Shown here piece by piece: positions 32,499 to 42,323 of a stretch of DNA of 64,000 bases. The translations under genes were made by a program, and so were the position numbers. The notes beneath the pieces are model-generated. The model searched no databases, was not told where the DNA came from, and saw only the letters and a list, made by a program, of their open reading frames with translations. Source of the DNA: Meandrina meandrites (Eukaryota; Cnidaria; Anthozoa; Scleractinia; Meandrinidae); the NCBI GenBank assembly GCA_963693305.1, contig OY855906.1:29618626-29682625 (forward strand). Direction: 5' to 3'. Numbering within the stretch: the stretch's first letter is position 1; every line of letters starts with the position of its first letter.

Positions 32499-33172
32499 AT
32501 CCATGTATTCCACAAAATCCAATAAATCCACCCTTATTTTAAAAAGAAATAAAGCGAGAGATAGGATCAATTCATTCTTTATTTAGGTAATAGTTGTTTT
32601 CCAGTAAATCCTTTAAATCCAACATATCCGCCCCTATTTAAAAAAGAAATGGAGGGAAAGCTAATGGTTCTTTATTCATTTATTCATTTTTCTAGACAAT
32701 TGCTCGATGTCCAAGGAGTCCATCAAATCCAAAAAATCCACCCTTAATAAATAATGTTTTACTTAGACATCACTTGCAGATTCCCACAGTTCAGTTCTTT
32801 TTATTATTTAGGGTGGACAGCGTGGATTCCTTGGATATGTCGGATAATGAAGTATTGTTTAATCTTTTATCTTTTCTAAAGATGGATAGCAGCTATGCTA
32901 GGCGGATAATGCGGATTTTTTAAAGTATCAGTGCCGCTTTTGTATTTAATTAATGGCTTCACAGGATTCTTAACTCTTTGGTTATGTAATGTCATTGTAA
33001 AAAATGCATAACAATCACTTCCTTTTGAAAGGCTGGTGGAGGTATTAACAAAGTTCCTTTCATACGTACAGTAAACATTGTAATTTTAGTGCCCTCGAAT
33101 GACAACAGCTAGCAGCTTCGATAGTCTTCAACGCACTGTACTTTATGATGGATAATGCGGATTCTGTGGAAA
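31853..33172. repeat. Array of ~11 dispersed motifs with TCCA / AAATCCA core, both orientations
   Basis: Motif copies of about 25-40 bp resemble TCCAnnAAATCCAAnAAATCCACCCTTATT. In that orientation they start near 31853, 32018, 32498, 32600 and 32708. As the reverse complement (GGATAG..TGGATTTATTGGATAT..TGGA) they start near 32136, 32217, 32283, 32814, 32883 and 33150. Order is two forward, three reverse, three forward, three reverse, spaced about 70-270 bp. They lie immediately upstream of the helicase gene. This resembles the iteron arrays bound by replication initiators, but could be decayed minisatellite sequence. ATT microsatellites (32383-32411, 32465-32496) are interspersed. Confidence 0.6.
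31974..32011. repeat. (GACT)n microsatellite
   Basis: About nine GACT units within the repeat array left of the helicase gene. Confidence 0.95.
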
Positions 33173-33488
33173 TATCACTGCTGCGTTTGTTTTTAGCCTA
33201 GATTTTTCGTAATCTGCAATTATGCAATATCATGCTGAAAAATAGTATAATAACCGCCCTTGTTTTTTAACAAAGCTCTTTTCATATCAAGTATAATATA
33301 CTGGAAAAAGAAAACTTCACACTAGAATGCCGAACTCTATTCGATAAATCGCTAAGTGTAAGGTTTTAAGACAAACAAATGAATAAAACGACATCATGTT
33401 TTCACAATGATCCATGCATAATATTAATCATCACAACGTTCTGCTATATAAAGATCATTTCATGCAGGCCATTTCATATCATTGCAAG

Positions 33489-33690
33489 ATGCAGCGAGCT
33501 ACAAATCCGTGTAGGCAACTTAACAGCGAGGGAGTCAAAGCAGCCGCCTTATGTTATTTAAGTCCAATAATCCATGGAAAATGCAGCATAATCAGTGCTA
33601 GATGTATCGCTAGCGTGAAACAACAAGGACTGGAAAAAGCCTGGAAAGATGTATGTCGCATGCGAGATAACTGCGACAAGGCAGTGTCCG
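33489..33690 (+). CDS. Helicase gene exon 1
   Basis: 202 nt, ends phase 1 at TCCG|GTAAGA. It encodes MQRATNPCRQLNSEGVKAA and several cysteines (CYLS, GKCS, ARCIAS, DVCRMRDNC), possibly a small metal-binding module. Confidence 0.65.
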
Positions 33691-36229
33691 GTAAGAGATG
33701 CTATTGATAGTTTGTTGTTTGCCTATTGAAAAACTATTACTGCAAAACGAAAAATATATCTCTCTTTCAAAGCTGTAAGCACATCGTGTTTCTAAATGCG
33801 CCCGTAAAAAAATTTGCTATGTTGTAAAGCTAAACTTTTGCCTTGTATTTTTGTGTCTTTTCAGGAATAAAAAATGTGGCATTCTTTTTTAGTGCCGTGG
33901 CAACGCAAGAAAAAAGAAAGGCCAAAAGCAAGGCAAAAGCCAAAGGCAAAGAAGAAGATGAAGATAGTGACGAAAGCAATGACGAAACAGTTACTTCCAG
34001 TCAGGTGGCTAGTACGACCAGCCAAGAATGGATCTCTGAACATCGGTCTATAGTGGACAAAAAATTGTGCCCAGCAGTAGTGTATTGGATTGCGCTGACC
34101 ACACCCAACGGGGCTCCGGCCAATCCCCTCACAGTTCATCGAGCACTCCACGAATGTGGAGTAGAAACGCTTGCACATCAGGTACGTAAAATTCTGTCTT
34201 AATCGTACTTTGTGGCATTTTTGTCTAAGTCCTACTTTTTAATCGGTTTGTTTCACCTAATTGAGTTTTCTTATTTTTGATCTTGTAGGTCAACTTTAAA
34301 GAAAGCAAGGATTCCATGGCGATGAAGAAGCTGTACAAAACATTAAAAGATCACAAGAACAGCTTTATGCAGGATTTGGTTCAGTCGTCGTACCAGACCA
34401 TCTATCAAGACGAGGCCCAGCGTTTCATGAACGAGACAGATGAAATTGATCTCGAAGAGTGTGGTGGGGAGTCTGTTGTGAGAGTAATTGTAGTAAACCA
34501 GTCCTTCCAACCTTCATTGTCGTCAGCGATTTCCAAAATGGAAGACGCTAAGTTACAAATTGACCGATTTGGCTTCAACGAAACCAGTGCAGAAATAACG
34601 GGAGACAAGAAAGACCAACCTGAGAGATTATCGGACAAACTTACAGTACTGATCAATGATATAGGAATCGCCATGAAGAAGTTGGATTACGCACTACATA
34701 GAGGAAAAATTTACAGGAAAGATCCAGCTTCTCGATATACCTATTTGTACAAGTGTGAGCCAAGAGCATTTGTGAATAGCCTAGCAGCAAATGAGTTTTT
34801 CAAAGGCCGTCTTCTTAAAGACATGAAGCGTGTGACTGACATCCTGTCCGATCCTTATTGCGAAGTTATTCGCCCTATCACGATTGATTACGATCTAATC
34901 GAGGTGAACGACGGAAAATTCTGGTCAGTTAGAGAACGGCGTTTCGTCGATCAAGCTATCGAGGATGACAAGAAAGGACTTGTAACGCCCAGAGCATTCT
35001 GTCGCTATGACTGTTCTACGCCGCCGCAGCCAGAGTACTTCAAGGAAATCCTCGAGAACAGCCTCACAGAAAATGAAGTAGCCACATTTTGTGACGATTT
35101 TCTGAAGCTCCTCAACTACAACAGAAAACAACACAAAGACAAGGTGCCTTGCCTCGTTGGCCAAACCAACAGTGGGAAGACGAGTCTTTTTATGCCTATT
35201 TTGGGCATAATACACCACTCCAATGTCGCTACGATAACCAAACAACGGGTTTTTAACAAGGCAATGATATCAAACAACACGGAGGTCATTTTCATAGATG
35301 AGGCGACAGAATCAACGATGGACATTGACGACTGGAAAGTTCTGACACAAGGCGGTTATGCGGCCTATGATGTCAAATACCAGACAGCCAAGTCCTTTAT
35401 AAATCGCTGCCCAATGATAATCACCGCACAAAGAAAGCTACGATTCAATGCAGAGGATCAGCCGGCAATGGAACGAAGACTTCGCACCTATTCATTCAAG
35501 AGTCTTCAAAATCCTAAGAAGAGAGCCGCAGCTTGGCTACGTAATCATCCAATGGATTGCATCGTATGGGCAGCAGAGAAAGCACGTAGTGACGAAGATG
35601 AAACGAACAGCAGTGGCGACGAAGGCGGGGAAGATTGCCAGGTGGTTGGCGAAGGCCTCTTGCCTGAATGCGAGAAAGAGGCTTTAAGAACATTGTCTCT
35701 AGTGGAAGACGAGGTAGCAGAACTAGCCCAAACCGAATCTGATCTTCACGAAGACGAGAGTAGTTCCGACGAAGATGAAAACGATCAAGACGAAGAACAA
35801 ACTGTCGGTGCCTTGGAAAGAGCCCTGCAGAAGTGCGTGCCCGATTCATTGCGCCACAGACAAATAGCTCACCTTCTTCACATGCGAAAGCAGCTCGAGA
35901 AAGACAAGAAAGAACGAGAGGAATATTGGTACAGGCAAAGAAAAGAAGTTCTTATCTCCAAAGGCGTTTCGCCAGAGAGTGCAGAGCTCCTCCCGAGAGA
36001 CGAGCTGGAACCGATGCCTTCACCTCTAAGAGATGAATTGCTCGCGTATCATCAAGACGTAATGAAGAAGAACAGTGAGTTGCGCAGAGAGAAGGCCAGA
36101 GAGGCATACGAAAATGAATGGGTGACAAGCACCGAAAAAGAGTTGCAAGATTGTGTCATGTGGCTAAACACGTCGATCATCGATGAGGAACACAGGGCCG
36201 CCTTGGCAAGCCAGCGAGAACTGCTGTGA
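33489..36229 (+). CDS. Superfamily 3 helicase-like protein, three exons
   Basis: Exons 33489-33690, 33865-34181 and 34289-36229 join in frame to 819 codons and a TGA. Exon 1 gives a Cys-containing N terminus; the ATG at 33489 is chosen over 33414 and 33462 because upstream residues look non-coding, but this is uncertain. Exon 2 has a Lys-rich linker and an acidic patch. Exon 3, counting from its ATG at 34316, carries Walker A GQTNSGKTS (282-290), Walker B VIFIDEA (324-330), an SF3 motif-C-like MIITAQ (367-372) and a basic ERRLR (386-390) in arginine-finger position. An acidic region and a charged coiled coil follow. SF3 helicases form hexamers that unwind replication origins in small DNA viruses and related replicons. 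No HUH nickase motif was seen. The frame stays open after the TGA (separate entry). Its partner is the convergent recombinase gene. Confidence 0.75.
33865..34181 (+). CDS. Helicase gene exon 2
   Basis: 317 nt between TTTTCAG and CAG|GTACGT. It encodes GIKNVAFFFSAVATQ, a KAKSKAKAKGK stretch, an acidic DEDSDESNDE and a conserved-looking CPAVVYWIALTTPNG. Phase 1 in, 0 out. Confidence 0.75.
34289..36229 (+). CDS. Helicase gene exon 3: SF3 ATPase core to TGA
   Basis: It follows CTTGTAG with GTC AAC in phase 0. It holds all helicase motifs. Stop TGA is at 36227-36229. Confidence 0.8.
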   Translation, partial: VNFKESKDSMAMKKLYKTLKDHKNSFMQDLVQSSYQTIYQDEAQRFMNETDEIDLEECGGESVVRVIVVNQSFQPSLSSAISKMEDAKLQIDRFGFNETSAEITGDKKDQPERLSDKLTVLINDIGIAMKKLDYALHRGKIYRKDPASRYTYLYKCEPRAFVNSLAANEFFKGRLLKDMKRVTDILSDPYCEVIRPITIDYDLIEVNDGKFWSVRERRFVDQAIEDDKKGLVTPRAFCRYDCSTPPQPEYFKEILENSLTENEVATFCDDFLKLLNYNRKQHKDKVPCLVGQTNSGKTSLFMPILGIIHHSNVATITKQRVFNKAMISNNTEVIFIDEATESTMDIDDWKVLTQGGYAAYDVKYQTAKSFINRCPMIITAQRKLRFNAEDQPAMERRLRTYSFKSLQNPKKRAAAWLRNHPMDCIVWAAEKARSDEDETNSSGDEGGEDCQVVGEGLLPECEKEALRTLSLVEDEVAELAQTESDLHEDESSSDEDENDQDEEQTVGALERALQKCVPDSLRHRQIAHLLHMRKQLEKDKKEREEYWYRQRKEVLISKGVSPESAELLPRDELEPMPSPLRDELLAYHQDVMKKNSELRREKAREAYENEWVTSTEKELQDCVMWLNTSIIDEEHRAALASQRELL

Positions 36230-36538
36230 GATAAGCTGAAAACGCACCATTCAAATCTGGGCCTGCTTAACTGCGAGGAGGCACTGAAAGAGCGGAGGCG
36301 AAAGTGCGTCTCTCTGGGTCTATTCGCCGAGTGCAACCAAAATTTGGTGAGGTCCGTGTACGAACCGCTTCCTCTTTTCGACGAGAGAGTCGAAGTAACA
36401 AGCACAAGTGAGGAGGAGGAGCGCGATATGTTCATCACTCCAGTTCCCAGGCAGAGCCCGGCAAACACCAGGAAAAAAGTCGCAGTCTCTCCTGGCTTAC
36501 AAGGAAGTCAATCTTCCATACTCAAATACTTACGTTGA
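36230..36538 (+). other. In-frame continuation of the helicase gene after TGA (102 codons to next stop)
   Basis: Directly after the TGA the same frame runs open to a TGA at 36536-36538. It looks coding: it continues the charged helical pattern, then has an acidic Ser/Glu stretch, a SP/TP-rich segment and ends QSSILKYLR. The last eight positions fit a PCNA-interacting (PIP) box, Qxx(I/L)xxY(L/F). The likely reading is a CGA-to-TGA nonsense change, stop readthrough, or a sequence error. Confidence 0.7.
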
Positions 36539-37031
36539 AATTTTAAAGAGTACGCACACTGAACATGACGCATCTCAACTTGTCATGAGATAGTTCGATT
36601 TGTCTTGATCCACTTTGTTACATTTTGAGAGTACGAATCAAATCAGGCGCTATAAAGTAGCGCGATTAAATAAAGCTCGATTAGTGATTGTAGATGTTCC
36701 CAAACGTAGAGCGATTTGATATGAACAGCGCTGCCTAGTTTAAGAAAGCTTGACAAAGACTAACAAACAAGTCAAATAAATGTAAAATGTGTGGAGTTAT
36801 TTCGCATACTTCACGTGAGGAATAAATGTGTGCACCAGAATAACGGCTTTCTTTATCCTGTCTTTATATTACACAACATGCAGAATAAATGATCTTGTCC
36901 TATTGTTCCCCCGACTCGAAAGTTATATGGAGTTTATTCCACAGTTTTCGTTATTCTTCCACTGCGTTAATCGTCCGCTACCTTCGTTATTAACTCCTTA
37001 ATTAGTTACAAGTTGTCTTCTAACAATTATC
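36539..37031. terminator. Shared 3' intergenic region of the convergent genes
   Basis: It contains AATAAA at about 36668, 36776 and 36822 for the plus-strand gene and TTTATT at about 36932 (AATAAA on the minus strand) for the recombinase gene. No other gene fits. Confidence 0.55.
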
Positions 37032-38717
37032 CTACTTAAACTTTCGCAAGGCCCGGTTCAAGAGAGAGTTTGCCGTTCTGCCCTTTTGGAACTTGTATCT
37101 GGGATCCCTCAAAATGGCTGACCATTGGCCATAGCCATGGCAATTTATGCCCGCGCGCAAATACTTGTCTTCGTCTGCAGTGAATAGAAGTACTTTTCTT
37201 TTCGGTGCGTGACTAGAATTGCTTTCGACGAGCTGCCGTGGTGCTTCGGTATCTTCGCACAAACTTTCGTTCGCTCGTTCTTGATCGGAAGAGGAGCTCG
37301 GGCTTTTGGAGAGCCGGAGACATACTTCTTCTTCCAGTTGTGCCCCCTTGTCGCCTTGAAGTTTTCTGAGACACTCGTGGGCCTTTGTGGCAACCTCGCG
37401 AGACCTCTGTTTTTGATAGTGTACCTTAGCCACCACGGAGCTGTGCTTTTGATCCTCGGAGATCGCGTCCTGCTCCTTGTCGTTCAACTTGTCGTGGCTC
37501 GCAGTCTCGACAATTTGCCGATAGCGGGTCGGATGAATGTACTTGCCCGTAGCGTCGAACACCATCTTGCTCATGAGTTGACCAATCCTGCTATGTTGAT
37601 CCCCGTTTCTGTTCACGAGAACGTATTCGCAGTTTGGTCTCAAAAGGGGACGAATATGGAAAATGTAGCCGTCCAAAACTTGCAAGCTGGTTTTTGTCAA
37701 AAGTAGTGAATCGAATCCATAGTTGGCCGTAGTTTTGAACTTCTTCTGGTCTATGAAACCGCCGTTGTTCTTGGCTGCTTCGACCATGTCAACGGTCAAA
37801 TATTGATAGGTCATTGGCCGGGAACCCTTCACTTTTATGAATAAAAACACTGCCAAAAACTTGGTCGCAAACGACAAATCTGTAGGAGACACTTCGCCTG
37901 GCTTTTCTTTGCAGATCTTGAGCACGCTTTGAAAACGCGGCAGGTTTGTCGAAACCACCTGTAATAGTTCGTCTAGCGTAGCCCAGTGCCCCTTTGACTC
38001 TAGAGTGTCAATGTCTAGGTCGTTAGTCCATTGTAGCCTCATCATTTTAGAAACAGTCTTGCGAACCCTTTTCAGATAGACTTCGGTGGCATTCAGGTTA
38101 CTTAATACTGCATCTGGTGCACCATTTGTTTTGCGAAAATCAATCAAGTCAGCAATAGAGTCCAAGTAGGCTAGTCGACCGGCATGTCCCAAACCCCAAT
38201 CGGTTTGCATTGCATCCACGAATCGAAATAGAAAGTTTGGTGAACTCAAACTGAAATCAACCATGTTCCAATTTAACTTTTCCTCGTCATCTTCACAGCA
38301 GAACTTAAGATATTTGAAGCTCTTACGAACGACCTGCTGAGCCTGCCTGATACTTTTACATCCACCACCACTTCCAATTAGCCAGCTTTGAAACAGCTTT
38401 CCAATAGTACTTGAAATGTCAAAGGATGGTAGCAATTTAGTAGAACGAATAGATGTCTCACCTTTTTGTTCGCTGTTGTCTGTATTGGCTGTGTTCAGGC
38501 AGTCATTAGGCTTTGAATCAAAGTAATAAAACCAAGCGTGCTTGTTCTTAACGTGTTTTCTGCAACCCCTCTGCGTTGAAAATGTATCGTGATCACATGT
38601 TTGCACAGGGCAGTGGAAAAAGCCATCACTTTCGTCCTCTTCCAAGTGAAGTCGTTTTGGCTTTGGGGATGCACCGGCTATCTTTGACCAGTCAATTTCC
38701 TTGGTGCGTTTACTCAT
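37032..38717 (-). CDS. Tyrosine recombinase with C2H2 finger and telobox-like Myb domain
   Basis: 561-aa single-exon protein. A C2H2 finger lies near the N terminus (C36, C41, H55, H60) followed by AWFYYF. An all-helical core-binding region (about 100-260) precedes the catalytic domain with the full tyrosine recombinase set: R300 (GSRPMTY), Lys at about 326 (QKKFKTT), H395-x-x-R398 (HPTR), H425 (QKHSSVVA) and nucleophile Y434 (KVHYQK). The linker is Ser/Glu-rich. Residues 511-560 form a Myb/SANT domain of telobox type (TADEDKYLRAG, GYGQWSAIL, YKFQKGRTA). Tyrosine recombinases of Crypton type cut and rejoin DNA through a covalent phosphotyrosine. The finger and Myb domain probably give target or end recognition. 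It is convergent with the SF3 helicase gene. A domesticated former transposase is the main alternative. Confidence 0.8.
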   Translation of the reverse strand: MSKRTKEIDWSKIAGASPKPKRLHLEEDESDGFFHCPVQTCDHDTFSTQRGCRKHVKNKHAWFYYFDSKPNDCLNTANTDNSEQKGETSIRSTKLLPSFDISSTIGKLFQSWLIGSGGGCKSIRQAQQVVRKSFKYLKFCCEDDEEKLNWNMVDFSLSSPNFLFRFVDAMQTDWGLGHAGRLAYLDSIADLIDFRKTNGAPDAVLSNLNATEVYLKRVRKTVSKMMRLQWTNDLDIDTLESKGHWATLDELLQVVSTNLPRFQSVLKICKEKPGEVSPTDLSFATKFLAVFLFIKVKGSRPMTYQYLTVDMVEAAKNNGGFIDQKKFKTTANYGFDSLLLTKTSLQVLDGYIFHIRPLLRPNCEYVLVNRNGDQHSRIGQLMSKMVFDATGKYIHPTRYRQIVETASHDKLNDKEQDAISEDQKHSSVVAKVHYQKQRSREVATKAHECLRKLQGDKGAQLEEEVCLRLSKSPSSSSDQERANESLCEDTEAPRQLVESNSSHAPKRKVLLFTADEDKYLRAGINCHGYGQWSAILRDPRYKFQKGRTANSLLNRALRKFK

Positions 38718-39059
38718 TTGTAGCGCAAAAACAAGACTATTAACTGTTGCTCGACAAACCTCCTCTTTTTATCTAAAACACACTTAAATAGTAGTGACGT
38801 TTATGCTGAAACATGTTTAGGCATGCTTGTTACTCTAGGGAATGTCGAAAACAATAGACAATGGGATGAAACACAACTTGCCCAGCCTTGCCTGGTCTTG
38901 CCCTTAAACTTAGCTGCAGCTACTTGTTTACAAGATCACAAGAACAAGGAATTCCTATTCAATGGGTTGGGAACGGTTTAAATGCATGTGTGCCTTAAAT
39001 GAGAAACGCAGTTTTCAAACTCATGTCCGACTCCTATAATGCTTAATTGGGAACACATT

Positions 39060-39500
39060 GCTTTGGTTATTTAAGGGGACCAAAGTGTTTTTCGTATTTT
39101 TAATCAGGAACAAAATGGACCCTTCTTCATCTTTACTATAAAAGGAACAAAGGGATCCCAAATTTTGCAAAGGGGAACTTCAAACAGAACTCTTTGTTCC
39201 TCTATGCACAACAGAGTGGTTCCTTTATAACCGGAGCGAATTTAGACAGAAACTTTCATTCCTCTACAATCAATAAGGGACCGAACTGTTAAAAAAGAGC
39301 AGTGTAAATAGGTCTTTTTGTTCCGATAATGCCTTTAAAGGAACAGCTTTGTTCTTCTTTGGTACCAAGAGGAAGTTTTTGTTCCGGATAGCAAAATTCA
39401 GGGCCCATTTACGATCCGTGAAGGGAAAAAAAACATTCCTGTTTGAGAAGGAACAACTAGTTCCTAAGTTTTCAAAAGGAACAGGCGCAATGAAAGTCGC
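39060..39500. repeat. Array of GGAACAAAG / CTTTGTTCC motifs upstream of the recombinase gene
   Basis: More than ten GGAAC or GTTCC cores occur in 440 bp in both orientations, several as AAAGGAACA or TTTGTTCCTCT. They include palindromic pairs such as CCTTTAAAGGAACA (39330) and GGAACAACTAGTTCC (39451). A smaller set with CCTTTAAAGGAGGAACA is at 31740-31800. They could be recombinase or transcription-factor binding sites, or end sequences of the element. Confidence 0.6.
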
Positions 39501-39510
39501 GGAACTAGTT

Positions 39511-42060
39511 AATTTCAGTAAAATTGTTTTGTTACCCTATTACTTCAAATAAAGCCCTAAAACCTCCTCACGTAAGCACCGATACTTACTAAAGGAAACA
39601 GCAACACATTTTTGAACTGAAGAAAACATGTATCAATGAAGGAAACGTGTTATGGTTAGTTTTGTGAAATATTGGTGGCCATAACGTTCAAGTTTAACCG
39701 TCTTTGCTAGGTAAATAGGCCAGTGACTCAAACGAAGGCAAGTCTGTTAACTATCAACGCATTAAATAGTAAGTTCAGGTACTTCGCGAGAATTTGTTTC
39801 TCTACTTTTAATAATTTTGCTTTAAATGGGCGAATTTCATTTATAAAGCTAAATAGAAGAATATATCCCTCTATACTGTTGACACAATGTTAAATGTACG
39901 CCCCGTCTTATACCTATGCAAAAATTTGATCTCCGTTCAGGTTTTCGTGAGTGATTGCATCAGTAGGTAAACTGCACGCGCAACTTTAACTTATTTACCT
40001 CGCATAAAACAATTGATAAACGGTACAGCCGTATACTGCCGAGTTATCGATGCACACGGAAGGTTGATTAGTGCGAATGAAGTGTAGCAGGCTACGACCA
40101 TTTTCAAAATGGTCGAGTGACACTCCCAGAAATTGTATTTTTCTTGAATAAAACTGCCCTCGCTCGAAAAATATTCTCTTTGTTGTGGTTGTTTTAGCTT
40201 TCGCTTCTACTCAGGATTTGCCATAAATGTTCGATATCGTTAAAACAGTAATTTCTCTGTGGAATTATATAAATTGTAACCATAGTAACCAGTCATGTAC
40301 GGCACAGGGAAGTCAAAGTACGGAGTAAGAGGGAAGGCAAACATAAGGTAAGACATTTTATTCAAATTCTTTAATTTTCTTAAATTCCTTGTTTTGAGAG
40401 TTCCCCTGGCCAAGTTATACTATAGAAGATAAATGGATCTCGACCACATTGCCAAAAAAAAAAAAATGTAACACTATTTGGTTAACATGCACGACGCTCT
40501 TAATTTAAGTTATAGCGTTTCATTTTTTCAGGTCCAATTTTGATGACTTAAGCCGTCTTCGATAATATGGCAAACTCTGTATATGAAGCGTATTCACATG
40601 ATGTCAAGGCAGCCATGTTGGTGTTCCCACAACAAAGAAACGGCGGCCGGCTTGGTGTACCAAGCCATCCCACTGGGGATTAAACCTTTTATTTCAAAAA
40701 TCGTCTTTTGTTTAGGCAAACCAATATGGCCGCTGGTCACGTGAGTGAATAAGCTCTATATCATAATGATAACTTTAACTCCGCATATTGTTTTTTTCCC
40801 CTTTTTTTTTTTTTTTTTTTAATTTGTGATCTTGTTTCGCGAGTTCCCATGGCCAAGTAAAAAAAAGTGGACTAATAGGTCAATATTAGACATAGCTATG
40901 CAAGCTGTAACATTGTTGTTGATTAAAATGTTAATTGTTTCAACTTTCTCTGTAAGATATCTGACAGGTGATAACCTAAGGGGGTAAAATGTATACACAT
41001 CAATGTTCTAATTACTAAGTGTTGTCAAGTCCAGAAACAATTGTAAAAGCTGCGTTCGGTAATATGCCAAAGCTAACGCCATATATCTTCTTTCCATTGA
41101 TCACTACAGGTAAGAGATGCTTTGTCCCAGCACTTTTTTTAATGCTTTACTATCTTCTCTTACGAGCAGAAATACATTCTTAAGCTGAAGAAGCTTAAAT
41201 AAGCTTAAAAGCGAATATTTTTTCTTTCCTTGAACATATGCATATTTCATGTACAGAAAGTCAAACTTGTCAATATAGGAAGGTCTTGTAAGAATCGCAC
41301 AATATAAAGAAACTGTTCTATGTATTTCAAAAATCCCCTTCTTGAACACTAAGGAAATGGCCTGTATTCGTTTCCTTCACATGCAATTTGACGCCGCCGA
41401 GCGGTCTCATTTACTTATTAAGGGTTAGGCAAACCTACAAAATTGTAAATACAAGTGCATGGTTAATAGGGAAATTGCAGTGTATATCGGTCCTATGAAA
41501 GTATAACTGATTGCATTATTACAAAAACCCCAGTTTCTAATTTGTATGAGCTTGAACCTACGATTAAGAATGAAAATATGTAGGAATTATGAAGGTTTAA
41601 CAGTATTCCACGCACATATTTGTATTTGACATTCATTGTATTTACCATTCATTCTAATCTCCATTTCTGAAGTAATATGCGCATCTCCACAATATTGGGA
41701 AACGCTTAAAGCATGATGTTTTGAATTTTTTAAGTTATGTAAATTGACGGAAATGTCATGTCTTGTTAAAAATTTATGATGTTGCTCCAGAGGTGGCAAT
41801 TTGAATTTATACTAAGACTGTTAGAATACAAATCTCAAAAATACAGCTCAAAAATAAAACACCCAGGCTGTGACAATAACATTCAAAAAGTAAACAAGGC
41901 GTCTCTACATTTTTTGCAGTTATATTTGCGTTTTCAATACTTCCTCTGGTACTGTGAATAACTTTGTCAATTTGGAGTGGTCGGAGTGAAGTGGAGTTGT
42001 TAGTGCTTCTTAGAAATTAGATATCCAAACATCAATCCTAGTTCCATTTGTCTTCTTTAG
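39511..42060. other. No gene recognised; possible 5' region of gene C
   Basis: AT-rich. A perfect 10-bp palindrome CGACCATTTT-C-AAAATGGTCG lies at 40095-40115. A short frame from ATG 41064 to a donor at 41109 (ACAG|GTAAGAG, phase 1) could splice to the gene C PAN exon, but its 15 residues make a poor signal peptide, so I do not call it. Confidence 0.45.
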
Positions 42061-42323
42061 CTCTTCCAGATTATTGCAGAACCATTGAATTCCAACCGGA
42101 AACAGCGGATACGTTTCTCAAAGATCACATGATCAGAAGTATAAAGGTTCAGAGCAAAACAACGTGCGAATTACGCTGCTTCCAAGAACCCAATTGCGTG
42201 TCCTTCAACTATGGCCCAATACACAGCTATGAGCCATCGTGCGATTTAAATAATCGCACCCGTTTGCAAGTATCTAGTGATGACTTTGTACCGAAAGATG
42301 ATTATATATACCGAGACATTGTG
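42061..42323 (+). CDS. Gene C exon: PAN/apple domain
   Basis: 263 nt after CTTCTTTAG, phase 1 in and 0 out (GTG|GTAAGA). LPDYCRTIEF start, ELRCFQEPNCVSFNYGPI core. Confidence 0.85.

Larger units (their letters stand above)
31740..39510. mobile_element. Putative two-gene mobile element: SF3 helicase plus tyrosine recombinase
   Basis: Two convergent genes, a spliced SF3 helicase (33489-36229 plus strand) and an intronless tyrosine recombinase (37032-38717 minus strand), share a 0.5-0.8-kb 3' intergenic region. Short repeat arrays flank them: GGAAC/GTTCC motifs at both outer ends (31740-31830, 39060-39500) and ATCCA motifs upstream of the helicase gene (31853-33172). Tyrosine recombinases integrate DNA in Crypton-type elements, and SF3 helicases unwind origins in small DNA replicons. 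Together they suggest an element that both replicates and integrates. The ends are estimates: I found no terminal inverted repeats or target duplication. Alternatives are two neighbouring unrelated insertions or a domesticated gene pair. Confidence 0.55.

Noticed and set aside
33489..36229. Calling the helicase gene an integrated parvovirus or papillomavirus
   Set aside because: The ATPase motifs are SF3 in type, but no HUH nickase, capsid or viral termini were seen and it pairs with a recombinase gene; a transposon-type element explains it better.
37209..37706. 165-codon frame opposite the recombinase gene
   Set aside because: Antisense shadow of the recombinase coding sequence.
41064..41109. 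Possible signal exon for gene C
   Set aside because: Phase fits and the donor is good, but only 15 residues with a weak hydrophobic core; no support beyond phase.
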